A stretch of 6,671 nucleotides of DNA from Spirochaeta sp. UBA2779. GTDB taxonomy: Bacteria > Spirochaetota > Spirochaetia > DSM-2461. The stretch spans positions 1-6,671 of the forward strand of contig DEIH01000161.1 of NCBI GenBank assembly GCA_002352375.1. The letters run 5' to 3'. The notes under the pieces are model-generated. The model did no database searches. It was not told where the DNA came from and worked only from the letters and a program-made list of their open reading frames with translations. Positions 1-4,908 of this stretch are shown one piece after another (within the stretch, counting starts at the first letter, position 1; every line of letters starts with the position of its first letter). Made by a program: the position numbers and the translations under genes.

Positions 1-103
1 TAAAGGGGCATTAGGTTCTCTGTCAGCTCTACGATATTGCGACTTTCAGGTTGAAGTCAATGCCGGAAAGACAAAGCACTTTTAAAAATACAAAATCATG
101 ATT
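1..103. other. Short non-coding stretch downstream of the DUF1697 gene
   Basis: No gene is supported in these 103 bases. The window opens with TAA on the plus strand, which could be the stop codon of a gene lying to the left, but one codon cannot show this. A 12-base A/T-rich palindrome (AAATCATGATTT, 93-104) spans the DUF1697 stop codon and is followed on the minus strand by a T-rich stretch. It is too weak in GC to be called a terminator with confidence, so the end of the phzF-DUF1697 transcript is not defined here. Confidence 0.4.
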
Positions 104-655
104 TCACTTCACCTGTACCTGTGACAGTTCATATAGCTTCTTAACGCTTTTCCAATTCCTGGCAGTTGCCGATATTCTCAGTTTTTTTTCAATGAGTGTA
201 TTTGTCAGCTTGCTTTTTCCATACCCCTCAGAACAGTACAAGTAAATCTCTTTTTTATGGACTGAGAGTTGCTCCGAATCCCCGACATATTTCAGAAGCT
301 CTTCACGATTCTCCCTGGAGGGCTCTGATTTGAGAAAAACAACGAGTATCTTAGATCCATGTTCTTCTGATAAGATCTTTTTATATGGACTGTTATCCAG
401 AATATTTTTCATTTCCTGATGTGTACGGATATCTACCGGGACATGAAAGGCATATTTTAATTCAATGGCGTCTTCGATCTTCTTACACAGGTTGTCGATA
501 TTTCTTTCTGATGAATCAAATAGCACATTGCCGCTCTGGATATAGCTGACAACGTTTTTAAAACCGTTATTCTCATAGAGGGCTTTGAGTTGGGCCATCA
601 ATATTTTGTTATGTCCACCGACATTAATACCCCGAAGCAGAGAAATATATTTCAT
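104..655 (-). CDS. DUF1697 family protein
   Basis: A 183-residue protein of the DUF1697 family (PF08002), which has no firmly established biochemical role. The family hallmarks are visible: LLRGINVGGHNKI at residues 6-18, YIQSGNVLF at 38-46, and the C-terminal block with YGKSKLTN around 145-152 and ATARNWKSV at 163-171. The length matches the usual size of about 180 residues, so the gene looks intact. No signal peptide or membrane segment is evident, which suggests a soluble cytoplasmic protein. The ATG overlaps the TGA of the upstream phzF-like gene (ATGA, 652-655), so the two are almost certainly co-transcribed and translationally coupled. The gene's own ribosome site is weak (GGAA, about seven bases upstream), which fits coupling. 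Family assignment is confident; function is unknown. Confidence 0.9.
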   Translation of the reverse strand: MKYISLLRGINVGGHNKILMAQLKALYENNGFKNVVSYIQSGNVLFDSSERNIDNLCKKIEDAIELKYAFHVPVDIRTHQEMKNILDNSPYKKILSEEHGSKILVVFLKSEPSRENREELLKYVGDSEQLSVHKKEIYLYCSEGYGKSKLTNTLIEKKLRISATARNWKSVKKLYELSQVQVK

Positions 656-1464
656 TTAAAATTCCGGTATATAGGCACCTCGACGAAGCCCTTAAGGTAC
701 TGCACAGCCTTCCCGGAAATAAAAACCCTGTCGTCTTCAACTTCACAGTTAACCACTCCGCCCCTTTTTGATGCCTGATATGCCCTCAGCCTGTTCCGGC
801 CCAGCCGTTCAGCCCAGAGGGGTGCAAGACCGGCATGTATAGACCCTGTAACAGGATCTTCATAACCGCCGTTGGCCGGCCAGAAATAACGGGATACAAA
901 ATCATATTTTTCAGATAGAGCTGTAACAACAACATCGTATGGGGTTAATTTTTTCAGGATTTCAGCATCCTGGGTTACTGTTAATACATCCACTTCATCG
1001 GAATACACTGCAAAATATGCCTGAGAACTCCATAAAACCTCTTTCGGGTTAATCGACAGTCCTTGAATCAGATCTTCGGGGATATCATTGATTATTTCAG
1101 GTTTTCTATTTGGAAAGTTCATCCTGATATTACCGTTATTTTCCTTTGTAATTATTAATTCACCTACAGCTCCAGCTCTTAGAGTTAGTTTTTCAACCTC
1201 CGGATTCCTTCCAAACAAAACAAAAGCGGAAGCCAGTGTAGCATGACCGCAAAAATCAATTTCTGTTGAGGGAGAGAACCAGCGTATATCATAGGCGTTA
1301 TCCCCGTACTGTACGACAAAGGCTGTTTCCGAAAGGTTGTTTTCAGCTGCAATCAGCTGCATTATATTCTCATCCAGCCATACTTCAGGAATCAGCACGG
1401 CGGCTGGATTTCCTTTAAATACTGAGTCTGTAAAAGCATCAACAAAATTTATTTCCAATTTCAT
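652..1464 (-). CDS. PhzF family isomerase/epimerase-like protein
   Basis: A 270-residue PhzF-family protein (PF02567), the diaminopimelate-epimerase-like fold that includes phenazine PhzF and E. coli YddE. Visible hallmarks from the chosen start are VDAFTDSVFKGNPAAV (8-23), NLSETAF with the conserved glutamate E46 (E45 in PhzF), FCGHATLASAF (71-81), and EDPVTGSIHAGLAPLW (202-217) with D203. In PhzF the glutamate acts in a proton shift on a dihydro-anthranilate. Most stand-alone homologues, such as YddE, have no proven substrate, and no other phenazine genes are present, so a phenazine role should not be inferred. The frame stays open upstream to a GTG at 1551, but the first 29 codons would translate an intrinsic terminator and resemble no family sequence. 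The ATG at 1464, where MKLEINFVDAF begins in register with the family, is therefore preferred. A GAGAG a few bases upstream serves as a modest ribosome site. It is the first gene of a unit with the DUF1697 gene and sits behind a terminator-bearing leader. Confidence 0.9.
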   Translation of the reverse strand: MKLEINFVDAFTDSVFKGNPAAVLIPEVWLDENIMQLIAAENNLSETAFVVQYGDNAYDIRWFSPSTEIDFCGHATLASAFVLFGRNPEVEKLTLRAGAVGELIITKENNGNIRMNFPNRKPEIINDIPEDLIQGLSINPKEVLWSSQAYFAVYSDEVDVLTVTQDAEILKKLTPYDVVVTALSEKYDFVSRYFWPANGGYEDPVTGSIHAGLAPLWAERLGRNRLRAYQASKRGGVVNCEVEDDRVFISGKAVQYLKGFVEVPIYRNFK

Positions 1465-1494
1465 GTTTTCTCTCGATTTCCCTGCTGTAACAAT

Positions 1495-1521
1495 AAAAAA
1501 AGACCGGCCTGAAGCCGGTCT
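1495..1521 (-). terminator. Intrinsic terminator upstream of phzF
   Basis: A perfect 8-base-pair GC-rich stem (AGACCGGC with GCCGGTCT, five-base loop) is followed directly, in the minus-strand direction, by a run of seven T. It lies about 30 bases before the phzF start codon and after the phzF promoter, so it would stop transcription before the gene unless overridden. It cannot serve the divergent plus-strand gene. The stem lacks a T-run on the other strand, so it is one-directional. Confidence 0.85.
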
Positions 1522-1617
1522 ATAACCCTCGGAAATCAATCCGCCGGGCACGTTATATTTCGGCTTTTCAGCCGTAAAAGAATGTCCGATATGTTATTAA
1601 AGATTCGTCGATAGGCG

Positions 1618-1624
1618 CCTCCTT
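1618..1624 (-). promoter_or_regulatory. Second consensus Shine-Dalgarno sequence in the leader, without a normal start codon
   Basis: A second AAGGAGG occurs in the phzF leader, but no ATG, GTG or TTG follows at usable distance. Five bases on is ATC, opening a 14-codon frame (1568-1612, reading IDESLITYRTFFYG before TGA); ACG lies nine bases on. Initiation at either would be exceptional. The motif may instead be a structural element of the RNA, an anti-Shine-Dalgarno-binding decoy, or chance. Confidence 0.35.
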
Positions 1625-1656
1625 ATGTCGGACGTATCCGCTTACTGTGCCGGTAA

Positions 1657-1689
1657 TTACCGGCTCAGGCCTTTAGGTGGTTCCGTCAA
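1657..1689 (-). CDS. Possible 10-codon leader peptide (MTEPPKGLSR)
   Basis: A TTG codon sits six bases after a consensus AAGGAGG (1696-1702) and opens a 10-codon frame that ends in TAA inside the GCCGGTAATTACCGGC palindrome. The spacing is ideal for initiation. The ribosome site is itself one arm of the first leader hairpin (1676-1700), so translation and folding would compete. The Pro-Pro pair could slow a ribosome. A frame this short can arise by chance and TTG is an infrequent start, so translation is a hypothesis. No known leader peptide was recognised. Confidence 0.3.
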   Translation of the reverse strand: MTEPPKGLSR

Positions 1690-1728
1690 TCTGAACCTCC
1701 TTCAAACTTAGCAATCTATCTAATAACA

Positions 1729-1757
1729 AGTATAACCCCAAAATATTCAAAACGCAA
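1729..1757 (-). promoter_or_regulatory. Sigma70-type promoter of the phzF leader
   Basis: On the minus strand TTGCGT (-35, 1752-1757) is separated by exactly 17 bases from TATACT (-10, 1729-1734). The bases upstream of the -35 box, about 1758-1790, are almost pure A/T with A- and T-tracts, like an UP element, which suggests strong basal transcription. The start would fall near 1722. Five of six -10 positions and four of six -35 positions agree with the consensus. Confidence 0.7.
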
Positions 1758-1876
1758 AATATTTTTTATTTTTTTCATTAATTTTCAAACTACTTTCTCA
1801 GCAGGAGTTTGCATCGCATTTTTACGACAGCTGCTCTCCTCTTTCAACAAGTCCTTAACAAAATTAGAATACAGCC
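1758..1876. other. Divergent intergenic region between the phzF promoter and the nitroreductase gene
   Basis: No gene is visible. The left third is A/T-rich and probably belongs to the phzF promoter upstream region. To the right are a short inverted repeat (AGCAG 1800-1804 with CTGCT 1831-1835) and a competing AGGAG/CTCCT pair (1803-1807 with 1836-1840). Both are too short to call an operator or terminator. A possible -10 box for the nitroreductase gene is listed separately. Confidence 0.5.
1865..1870 (+). promoter_or_regulatory. Possible -10 box immediately before the nitroreductase ATG
   Basis: TAGAAT matches five of six bases of TATAAT and ends six bases before the ATG at 1877, which would place the transcription start at or next to the start codon. 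A matching -35 box is poor (TTTCAA at 1842-1847, 17-base spacing, three of six bases). The absence of any Shine-Dalgarno-like sequence before the ATG agrees with a leaderless transcript but does not prove one. Confidence 0.3.
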
Positions 1877-2464
1877 ATGATAACAAAGACAAACTATCAA
1901 TCCTGCTTCCCGGAACTCGCAGCTATCCGCCAGAGTGTCCGCTCCTATAAGTCAGACCCCATCCCCCGGGAATCCCTGAACCGCTGCATTGAAGCTGCCA
2001 GACTGGCCCCGTCAGCCAATAACGGCCAGCCTTGGGAATTTGTGATTGCCGCTGATGATGAAATTAAAGGAAAGCTGGTTAAAGCTGCCGGATTCGGCCC
2101 TCTGAAGGAAAACCCCTTTGCCGCCCAGGCTCCTGTGATGGTGGCGGTAAATGAAACTCCCGGTCACCGCCCCACACGCTGGGGAGGCTTTCTCCTGGGG
2201 CAGAACTTTCCACTGATGGACATCGGTATAGCTGTTGAACATTTCTGTCTTCAAGCCTCTGCTGAGGGTCTTGGAACCTGCATCCTGGGTATGTTCGTGG
2301 CCAGTGAGGTGAAAAAAGCCTTAAAACTCCCCCGCTTTTACCGCCCCAGATTACTGATTACCATCGGCCGCCCCGCCGATGAGGAGGTCAGATTAAAAAA
2401 ACGCAAGGCAATTGATGAAATGAGCCGTTATATTGAAGGTAGAGGAATAAGCGTTGCCACCTGA
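1877..2464 (+). CDS. Nitroreductase family protein (FMN-dependent)
   Basis: A 195-residue nitroreductase-family protein (PF00881), a group of usually dimeric FMN enzymes that reduce nitro compounds, quinones or other acceptors with NAD(P)H. Family marks are RQSVRSY at 18-24 (FMN phosphate and ribityl contacts), APSANNGQPWEF at 44-55, DIGIAVEHFCLQASAEGLGTC at 115-135, and IGRPA at 163-167 near the C-terminus. The length is typical and there is no signal peptide, so it is probably cytoplasmic. The natural substrate cannot be told from sequence. An in-frame TAG shortly upstream (1865) rules out an earlier start, and the ATG has no recognisable ribosome site. Its last 11 bases overlap the next gene, so the two form an operon. 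Residues 104-118 (GFLLGQNFPLMDIGI) form an uncharged, hydrophobic stretch typical of the dimer core, not a membrane helix. Confidence 0.9.
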   Translation: MITKTNYQSCFPELAAIRQSVRSYKSDPIPRESLNRCIEAARLAPSANNGQPWEFVIAADDEIKGKLVKAAGFGPLKENPFAAQAPVMVAVNETPGHRPTRWGGFLLGQNFPLMDIGIAVEHFCLQASAEGLGTCILGMFVASEVKKALKLPRFYRPRLLITIGRPADEEVRLKKRKAIDEMSRYIEGRGISVAT

Positions 2465-3419
2465 TTTAAGCGGCACATTGGTTATTGGAATCTCATCCCG
2501 GGCACTTTTCGATCTGGAAATGGAAAACGACATTTTCGAAGAAGAGGGCCTGAAGGCCTATGCGGATTTCCAGAAAGACAATGAAAAGAGAGTGTTGGAA
2601 CCGGGAACCGCCTTCCCTTTAATCGAAGCTTTTCTCAAACTGAACGAAAAACTGGGCGAGCATCTGGTAGAAGTGGTTATAATGAGCCAGAACAACCCGC
2701 AGACCGGCCTGCGGATAATGAACTCCATCGACTTCTACAACCTGAATATTACCCGGGCGGCATTCTCCGGGGGCAAAGCTCTGGGTCCATACCTGGAAGC
2801 CTACAGTGTCGATCTTTACCTGTCCAAAAACCTGGAAGATGTACAGGACGCTGTGGATCATGGGATTGCATCAGCCCAACTCTATGCTCCGCCTTCATCA
2901 TTCAATCCGGATGCCGATGAGATTCGTTTCGCATTTGACGGAGATGCGGTGCTCTTCAGTGAGGATTCAGAGGTGATTTTCAAACAACAGGGACTAGATG
3001 CATTTTTAGAGCACGAGAAGGTGTTTGCCGCCATTCCTCTACCCGAAGGCCCATTCGGCCGGGTACTGAAAACCCTTTCAAGAATTAAAAGCCTTTCCGA
3101 CCCCGATAAACAACTTGTACGCATCGCCCTGGTTACCGCCCGGGATCGTCCGGCTCACGAAAGGGTGATACTGACGCTGCGCAGCTGGGGTGTTACCGTG
3201 GATGAGGCCTATTTTCTCGGAGGACTGTCCAAAAATCAGGTGCTTAAAGCTTTCAACGCCCATATCTTTTTCGACGATCAGGACAAACATGCCGGGCCGG
3301 CTTCGGAAGTTGTGCCATCGGCCCGGGTTCCCTATAAAACCACTTCAGAGCTCTTTGAGAAAGATGCAGCAGGACCGGATGGTACCGGACATCCCGATGA
3401 TGATCAGCCTCCCAGATAA
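2454..3419 (+). CDS. Cytosolic 5'-nucleotidase, NT5C1/cN-I type
   Basis: A 321-residue protein of the 5'-nucleotidase family PF06189, which includes vertebrate cytosolic nucleotidase IA/IB (AMP-preferring) and bacterial homologues. It should hydrolyse (deoxy)nucleoside 5'-monophosphates to nucleosides and phosphate. The N-terminal family block is clear: ISSRALFDLE (13-22), LEPGTAFPLIEAFLKLN (48-64), GLRIMNSIDFYNL (85-97), ITRAAFSGG (99-107). HAD-type catalytic motifs follow: DGDAVLFSE with the nucleophile pair D162/D164, VTARDRPAHER with T228 as motif II, K260 or K265 as the likely motif III lysine, and FFDDQDKH (272-279) as motif IV. No key residue is missing. The start is TTG, with AGAGGA eight bases upstream inside the nitroreductase gene; the two genes overlap by 11 bases. 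The last 18 or so residues are Gly/Asp/Pro-rich and look disordered. The final 16 bases overlap the convergent livF gene. Substrate preference is inferred from the family only. Confidence 0.9.
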   Translation: MPPDLSGTLVIGISSRALFDLEMENDIFEEEGLKAYADFQKDNEKRVLEPGTAFPLIEAFLKLNEKLGEHLVEVVIMSQNNPQTGLRIMNSIDFYNLNITRAAFSGGKALGPYLEAYSVDLYLSKNLEDVQDAVDHGIASAQLYAPPSSFNPDADEIRFAFDGDAVLFSEDSEVIFKQQGLDAFLEHEKVFAAIPLPEGPFGRVLKTLSRIKSLSDPDKQLVRIALVTARDRPAHERVILTLRSWGVTVDEAYFLGGLSKNQVLKAFNAHIFFDDQDKHAGPASEVVPSARVPYKTTSELFEKDAAGPDGTGHPDDDQPPR

Positions 3420-4135
3420 GCTTTCTTCACCCGCTCATCGTTACGCAGAACATCAGAGCTCCCTTCAGCGATAATCTCTCCGGTATCCAGAACATAACCC
3501 CGACTGGCAAAATCCAGAGCCACTTTTGCATTCTGCTCCACAACCAGTATGGTCATATTTTTGGCTTTATTTATCTCTCTGAGGGCTCGAAACATATCGT
3601 ACATCAGAATGGGAGCCAGTCCCATGGAGGGCTCATCCAGCATGATGAAGGTTGCCCCGGTCATCAGGGCTCTACCGACTGCCAGCATCTGCTGTTCTCC
3701 GCCGCTTAAGGATTCACTCCGCTGCTTTCGCCGTTCCTTGAGCCGGGGAAACAGGGAATATACCAGATCTTCGGTATCCTCAATCTCACTGGTTTCTCCT
3801 TTCCGGGCGTAAGTGGCAAGGGTAAGATTTTCCTGAACGGTAAGATTCCCGAAGATATGCCGGCCCTCGGGAACCAGGGACATCATTTTATTCTGAACCA
3901 ATTCATGGGGTTCGGTTTTCAGGATGGATTCACCATTGTAGAGGATATCTCCTCTCCTCACCTCCGGAGCTTCCGGCCGGGTCAGCCGGGCGAGAGACAT
4001 GAGGGTGGAGGTTTTACCGGCTCCATTGGCTCCGATGAGAGTAACAACTTCACCCTCATCCACATTAAAAGAGATTCCGTGCAGGGCCTGAATACCCCCG
4101 TAATTAACAACCAGATCTTTTACTTCAAGTAACAC
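3404..4135 (-). CDS. livF: Branched-chain amino acid ABC transporter ATP-binding protein LivF
   Basis: A 243-residue ABC ATPase, one of the paired nucleotide-binding subunits of the LIV/HAAT importer, on the cytoplasmic face of the membrane. Walker A is GANGAGKTS (35-43), the LivF-type segment VPEGRHIFGNLTVQENL is at 88-104, the signature LSGGEQQM is at 143-150 and Walker B FIMLDEPSMGL is at 163-173. The usual H-loop histidine is replaced by glutamine in VVEQN (198-202), a normal feature of LivF that helps separate it from LivG. Length is standard. The start is GTG, sharing one base with the livG TAG stop, and a GGAG seven bases upstream lies within livG, so translation is probably coupled. 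It is the last gene of the cluster. No terminator follows, and its 3' end runs 16 bases into the opposing nucleotidase gene. Confidence 0.95.
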   Translation of the reverse strand: MLLEVKDLVVNYGGIQALHGISFNVDEGEVVTLIGANGAGKTSTLMSLARLTRPEAPEVRRGDILYNGESILKTEPHELVQNKMMSLVPEGRHIFGNLTVQENLTLATYARKGETSEIEDTEDLVYSLFPRLKERRKQRSESLSGGEQQMLAVGRALMTGATFIMLDEPSMGLAPILMYDMFRALREINKAKNMTILVVEQNAKVALDFASRGYVLDTGEIIAEGSSDVLRNDERVKKAYLGG

Positions 4136-4908
4136 TAGATTTCTCCATCTCCGAGGTAGGCCTTGATAACTTCAGGGCTGTTTCGGACCTCTTCCGCTGT
4201 TCCGGTAAGAAGTTCTTTTCCGAAGTCAACCACTTTAATCCGGCTGCAAAGACTCATAATTACCTGCATCTGATGCTCGATCATCCAGATTGTGAGTTTG
4301 AAATGCTCTTTAATCCACTGAATGTATTGGATAAGCTCGGAAACATCCGCAGAACTCAAACCAGCCGCCGGCTCATCCAGCATAAGTAAATCAGGTTTGA
4401 GAGATAGAGCACGGGCAATCTCCACCCGTCGCTGTACACCGTAGGGAAGATTTTTCGGCATCTCATGCGCCAGGTCCGAGAGCTGGAACTCCTCCAGAAG
4501 TTCATAAGCATCCGCCTCAATCATCTTTTCATGTTTTTTGTACTTCTTCGTTTGCAGAAAAGCGTCCATCAGGTTGTATCCCAGACGGTAATGCTGTGAA
4601 ATCTTGATATTATCCAAGACGGTCATATCCGACCAGAGCCGGATATTCTGAAAAGTTCTGCCTATCTGCCGGGAAGCGATTTCATGAGGCTTCAGACCGT
4701 TAATCCGCTCACCTTTATATAATATATCCCCTTCACTCGGCACGTAAAACCCACTCACAAGGTTGAACACCGTGGTTTTTCCCGCACCATTGGGACCGAT
4801 CAAGCCGACGATTTCATCCTTGATGATTTCGAAGTTCAAATCTGAAACTGCTGTTAATCCACCGAAGCGGTGGGTCAGGTCTTTAATCTCCAGTAATATC
4901 TCAGCCAT
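4135..4908 (-). CDS. livG: Branched-chain amino acid ABC transporter ATP-binding protein LivG
   Basis: A 257-residue ABC ATPase, partner of LivF, energising uptake through LivH-LivM. Walker A GPNGAGKTT is at 38-46 and the Q-loop is in RTFQNIRLW (84-92). The signature reads LPYGVQRRVEIARAL (154-168), the degenerate LSGGQ form normal for LivG. Walker B LLMLDEPAAGL is at 174-184 and the switch histidine is in IEHQM (210-214). An in-frame ATG lies 16 codons upstream (4956), but MAEILLEIKDLTHRFGG fits the family N-terminus and AAAGGA lies about eight bases before the ATG at 4908. That start overlaps the livM stop by eight bases (ATGGCTGA), the usual coupling arrangement. The stretch around 112-130 (DAFLQTKKYKKHEKMIEADA) is the LivG-specific helical insertion. 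The gene is intact. Confidence 0.95.
   Translation of the reverse strand: MAEILLEIKDLTHRFGGLTAVSDLNFEIIKDEIVGLIGPNGAGKTTVFNLVSGFYVPSEGDILYKGERINGLKPHEIASRQIGRTFQNIRLWSDMTVLDNIKISQHYRLGYNLMDAFLQTKKYKKHEKMIEADAYELLEEFQLSDLAHEMPKNLPYGVQRRVEIARALSLKPDLLMLDEPAAGLSSADVSELIQYIQWIKEHFKLTIWMIEHQMQVIMSLCSRIKVVDFGKELLTGTAEEVRNSPEVIKAYLGDGEI

Larger units (their letters stand above)
1465..1722 (-). ncRNA. Structured 5' leader of phzF: candidate riboswitch, attenuator or small RNA of unknown class
   Basis: This leader runs from the predicted start near 1722 to the phzF ATG. In minus-strand order the hairpins are: GGAGGTTC/GAACCACC (1693-1700 with 1676-1683, one mismatch, 9-base loop); the perfect 16-base palindrome GCCGGTAATTACCGGC (1649-1664); CGGA-TACG-TCCG (1629-1640); CGGCT-GAAA-AGCCG (1561-1574); a longer bulged stem closed by TATAA/TTATA, CCC/GGG and CGGA/TCCG (1521-1557); then an intrinsic terminator (1495-1521). 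Two mutually exclusive pairings are visible. GTCCGA (1628-1633) can pair with TCGGAC (1584-1589), which would break the 1629-1640 hairpin. GCCGGT (1659-1664) is complementary to ACCGGC inside the terminator stem (1503-1508), so it could act as an antiterminator. This is what a conditional terminator looks like, but no ligand can be named. I compared it from memory with common classes (T-box, M-box, TPP, SAM, lysine, cobalamin, glycine, yybP-ykoY, guanidine, fluoride) and found no convincing match. A free-standing RNA of about 225 bases is equally possible. Confidence 0.6.

Noticed and set aside
93..104. Palindrome AAATCATGATTT as terminator of the DUF1697 gene
   Set aside because: The stem is A/T-rich, overlaps the stop codon, and is followed by only an interrupted T-run.
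652..1464. Phenazine biosynthesis locus
   Set aside because: Only a PhzF-fold protein is present. No phzA/B, D, E or G partner is in the window, and most PhzF-family proteins are not phenazine enzymes.
1465..1551. Upstream GTG start giving a 299-residue PhzF protein
   Set aside because: The extra 29 codons cover the intrinsic terminator and do not resemble the family N-terminus, while the ATG at 1464 aligns with it.
1584..1640. M-box (magnesium) riboswitch resemblance, from ACATAAGG and TTTAAT words
   Set aside because: The long conserved M-box blocks, such as the GGTGAGGCTCC and GGGTCAACAG regions, are absent. Short words alone are not support.
1671..1700. T-box-like AGGTGGTTCCG on the plus strand
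   Set aside because: It lacks the CG after the core, no plus-strand terminator with a T-run follows, there is no plausible upstream promoter, and it lies within the minus-strand leader hairpin.
3533..3541. Missing H-loop histidine in LivF (Gln instead)
   Set aside because: A VEQN sequence at this place is typical of the LivF subfamily, so it is not a mutation.
4405..4449. LivG signature LPYGVQ in place of LSGGQ as a sign of a defective ATPase
   Set aside because: LivG proteins normally carry a degenerate signature of this type, and Walker A, Walker B and the switch histidine are intact.
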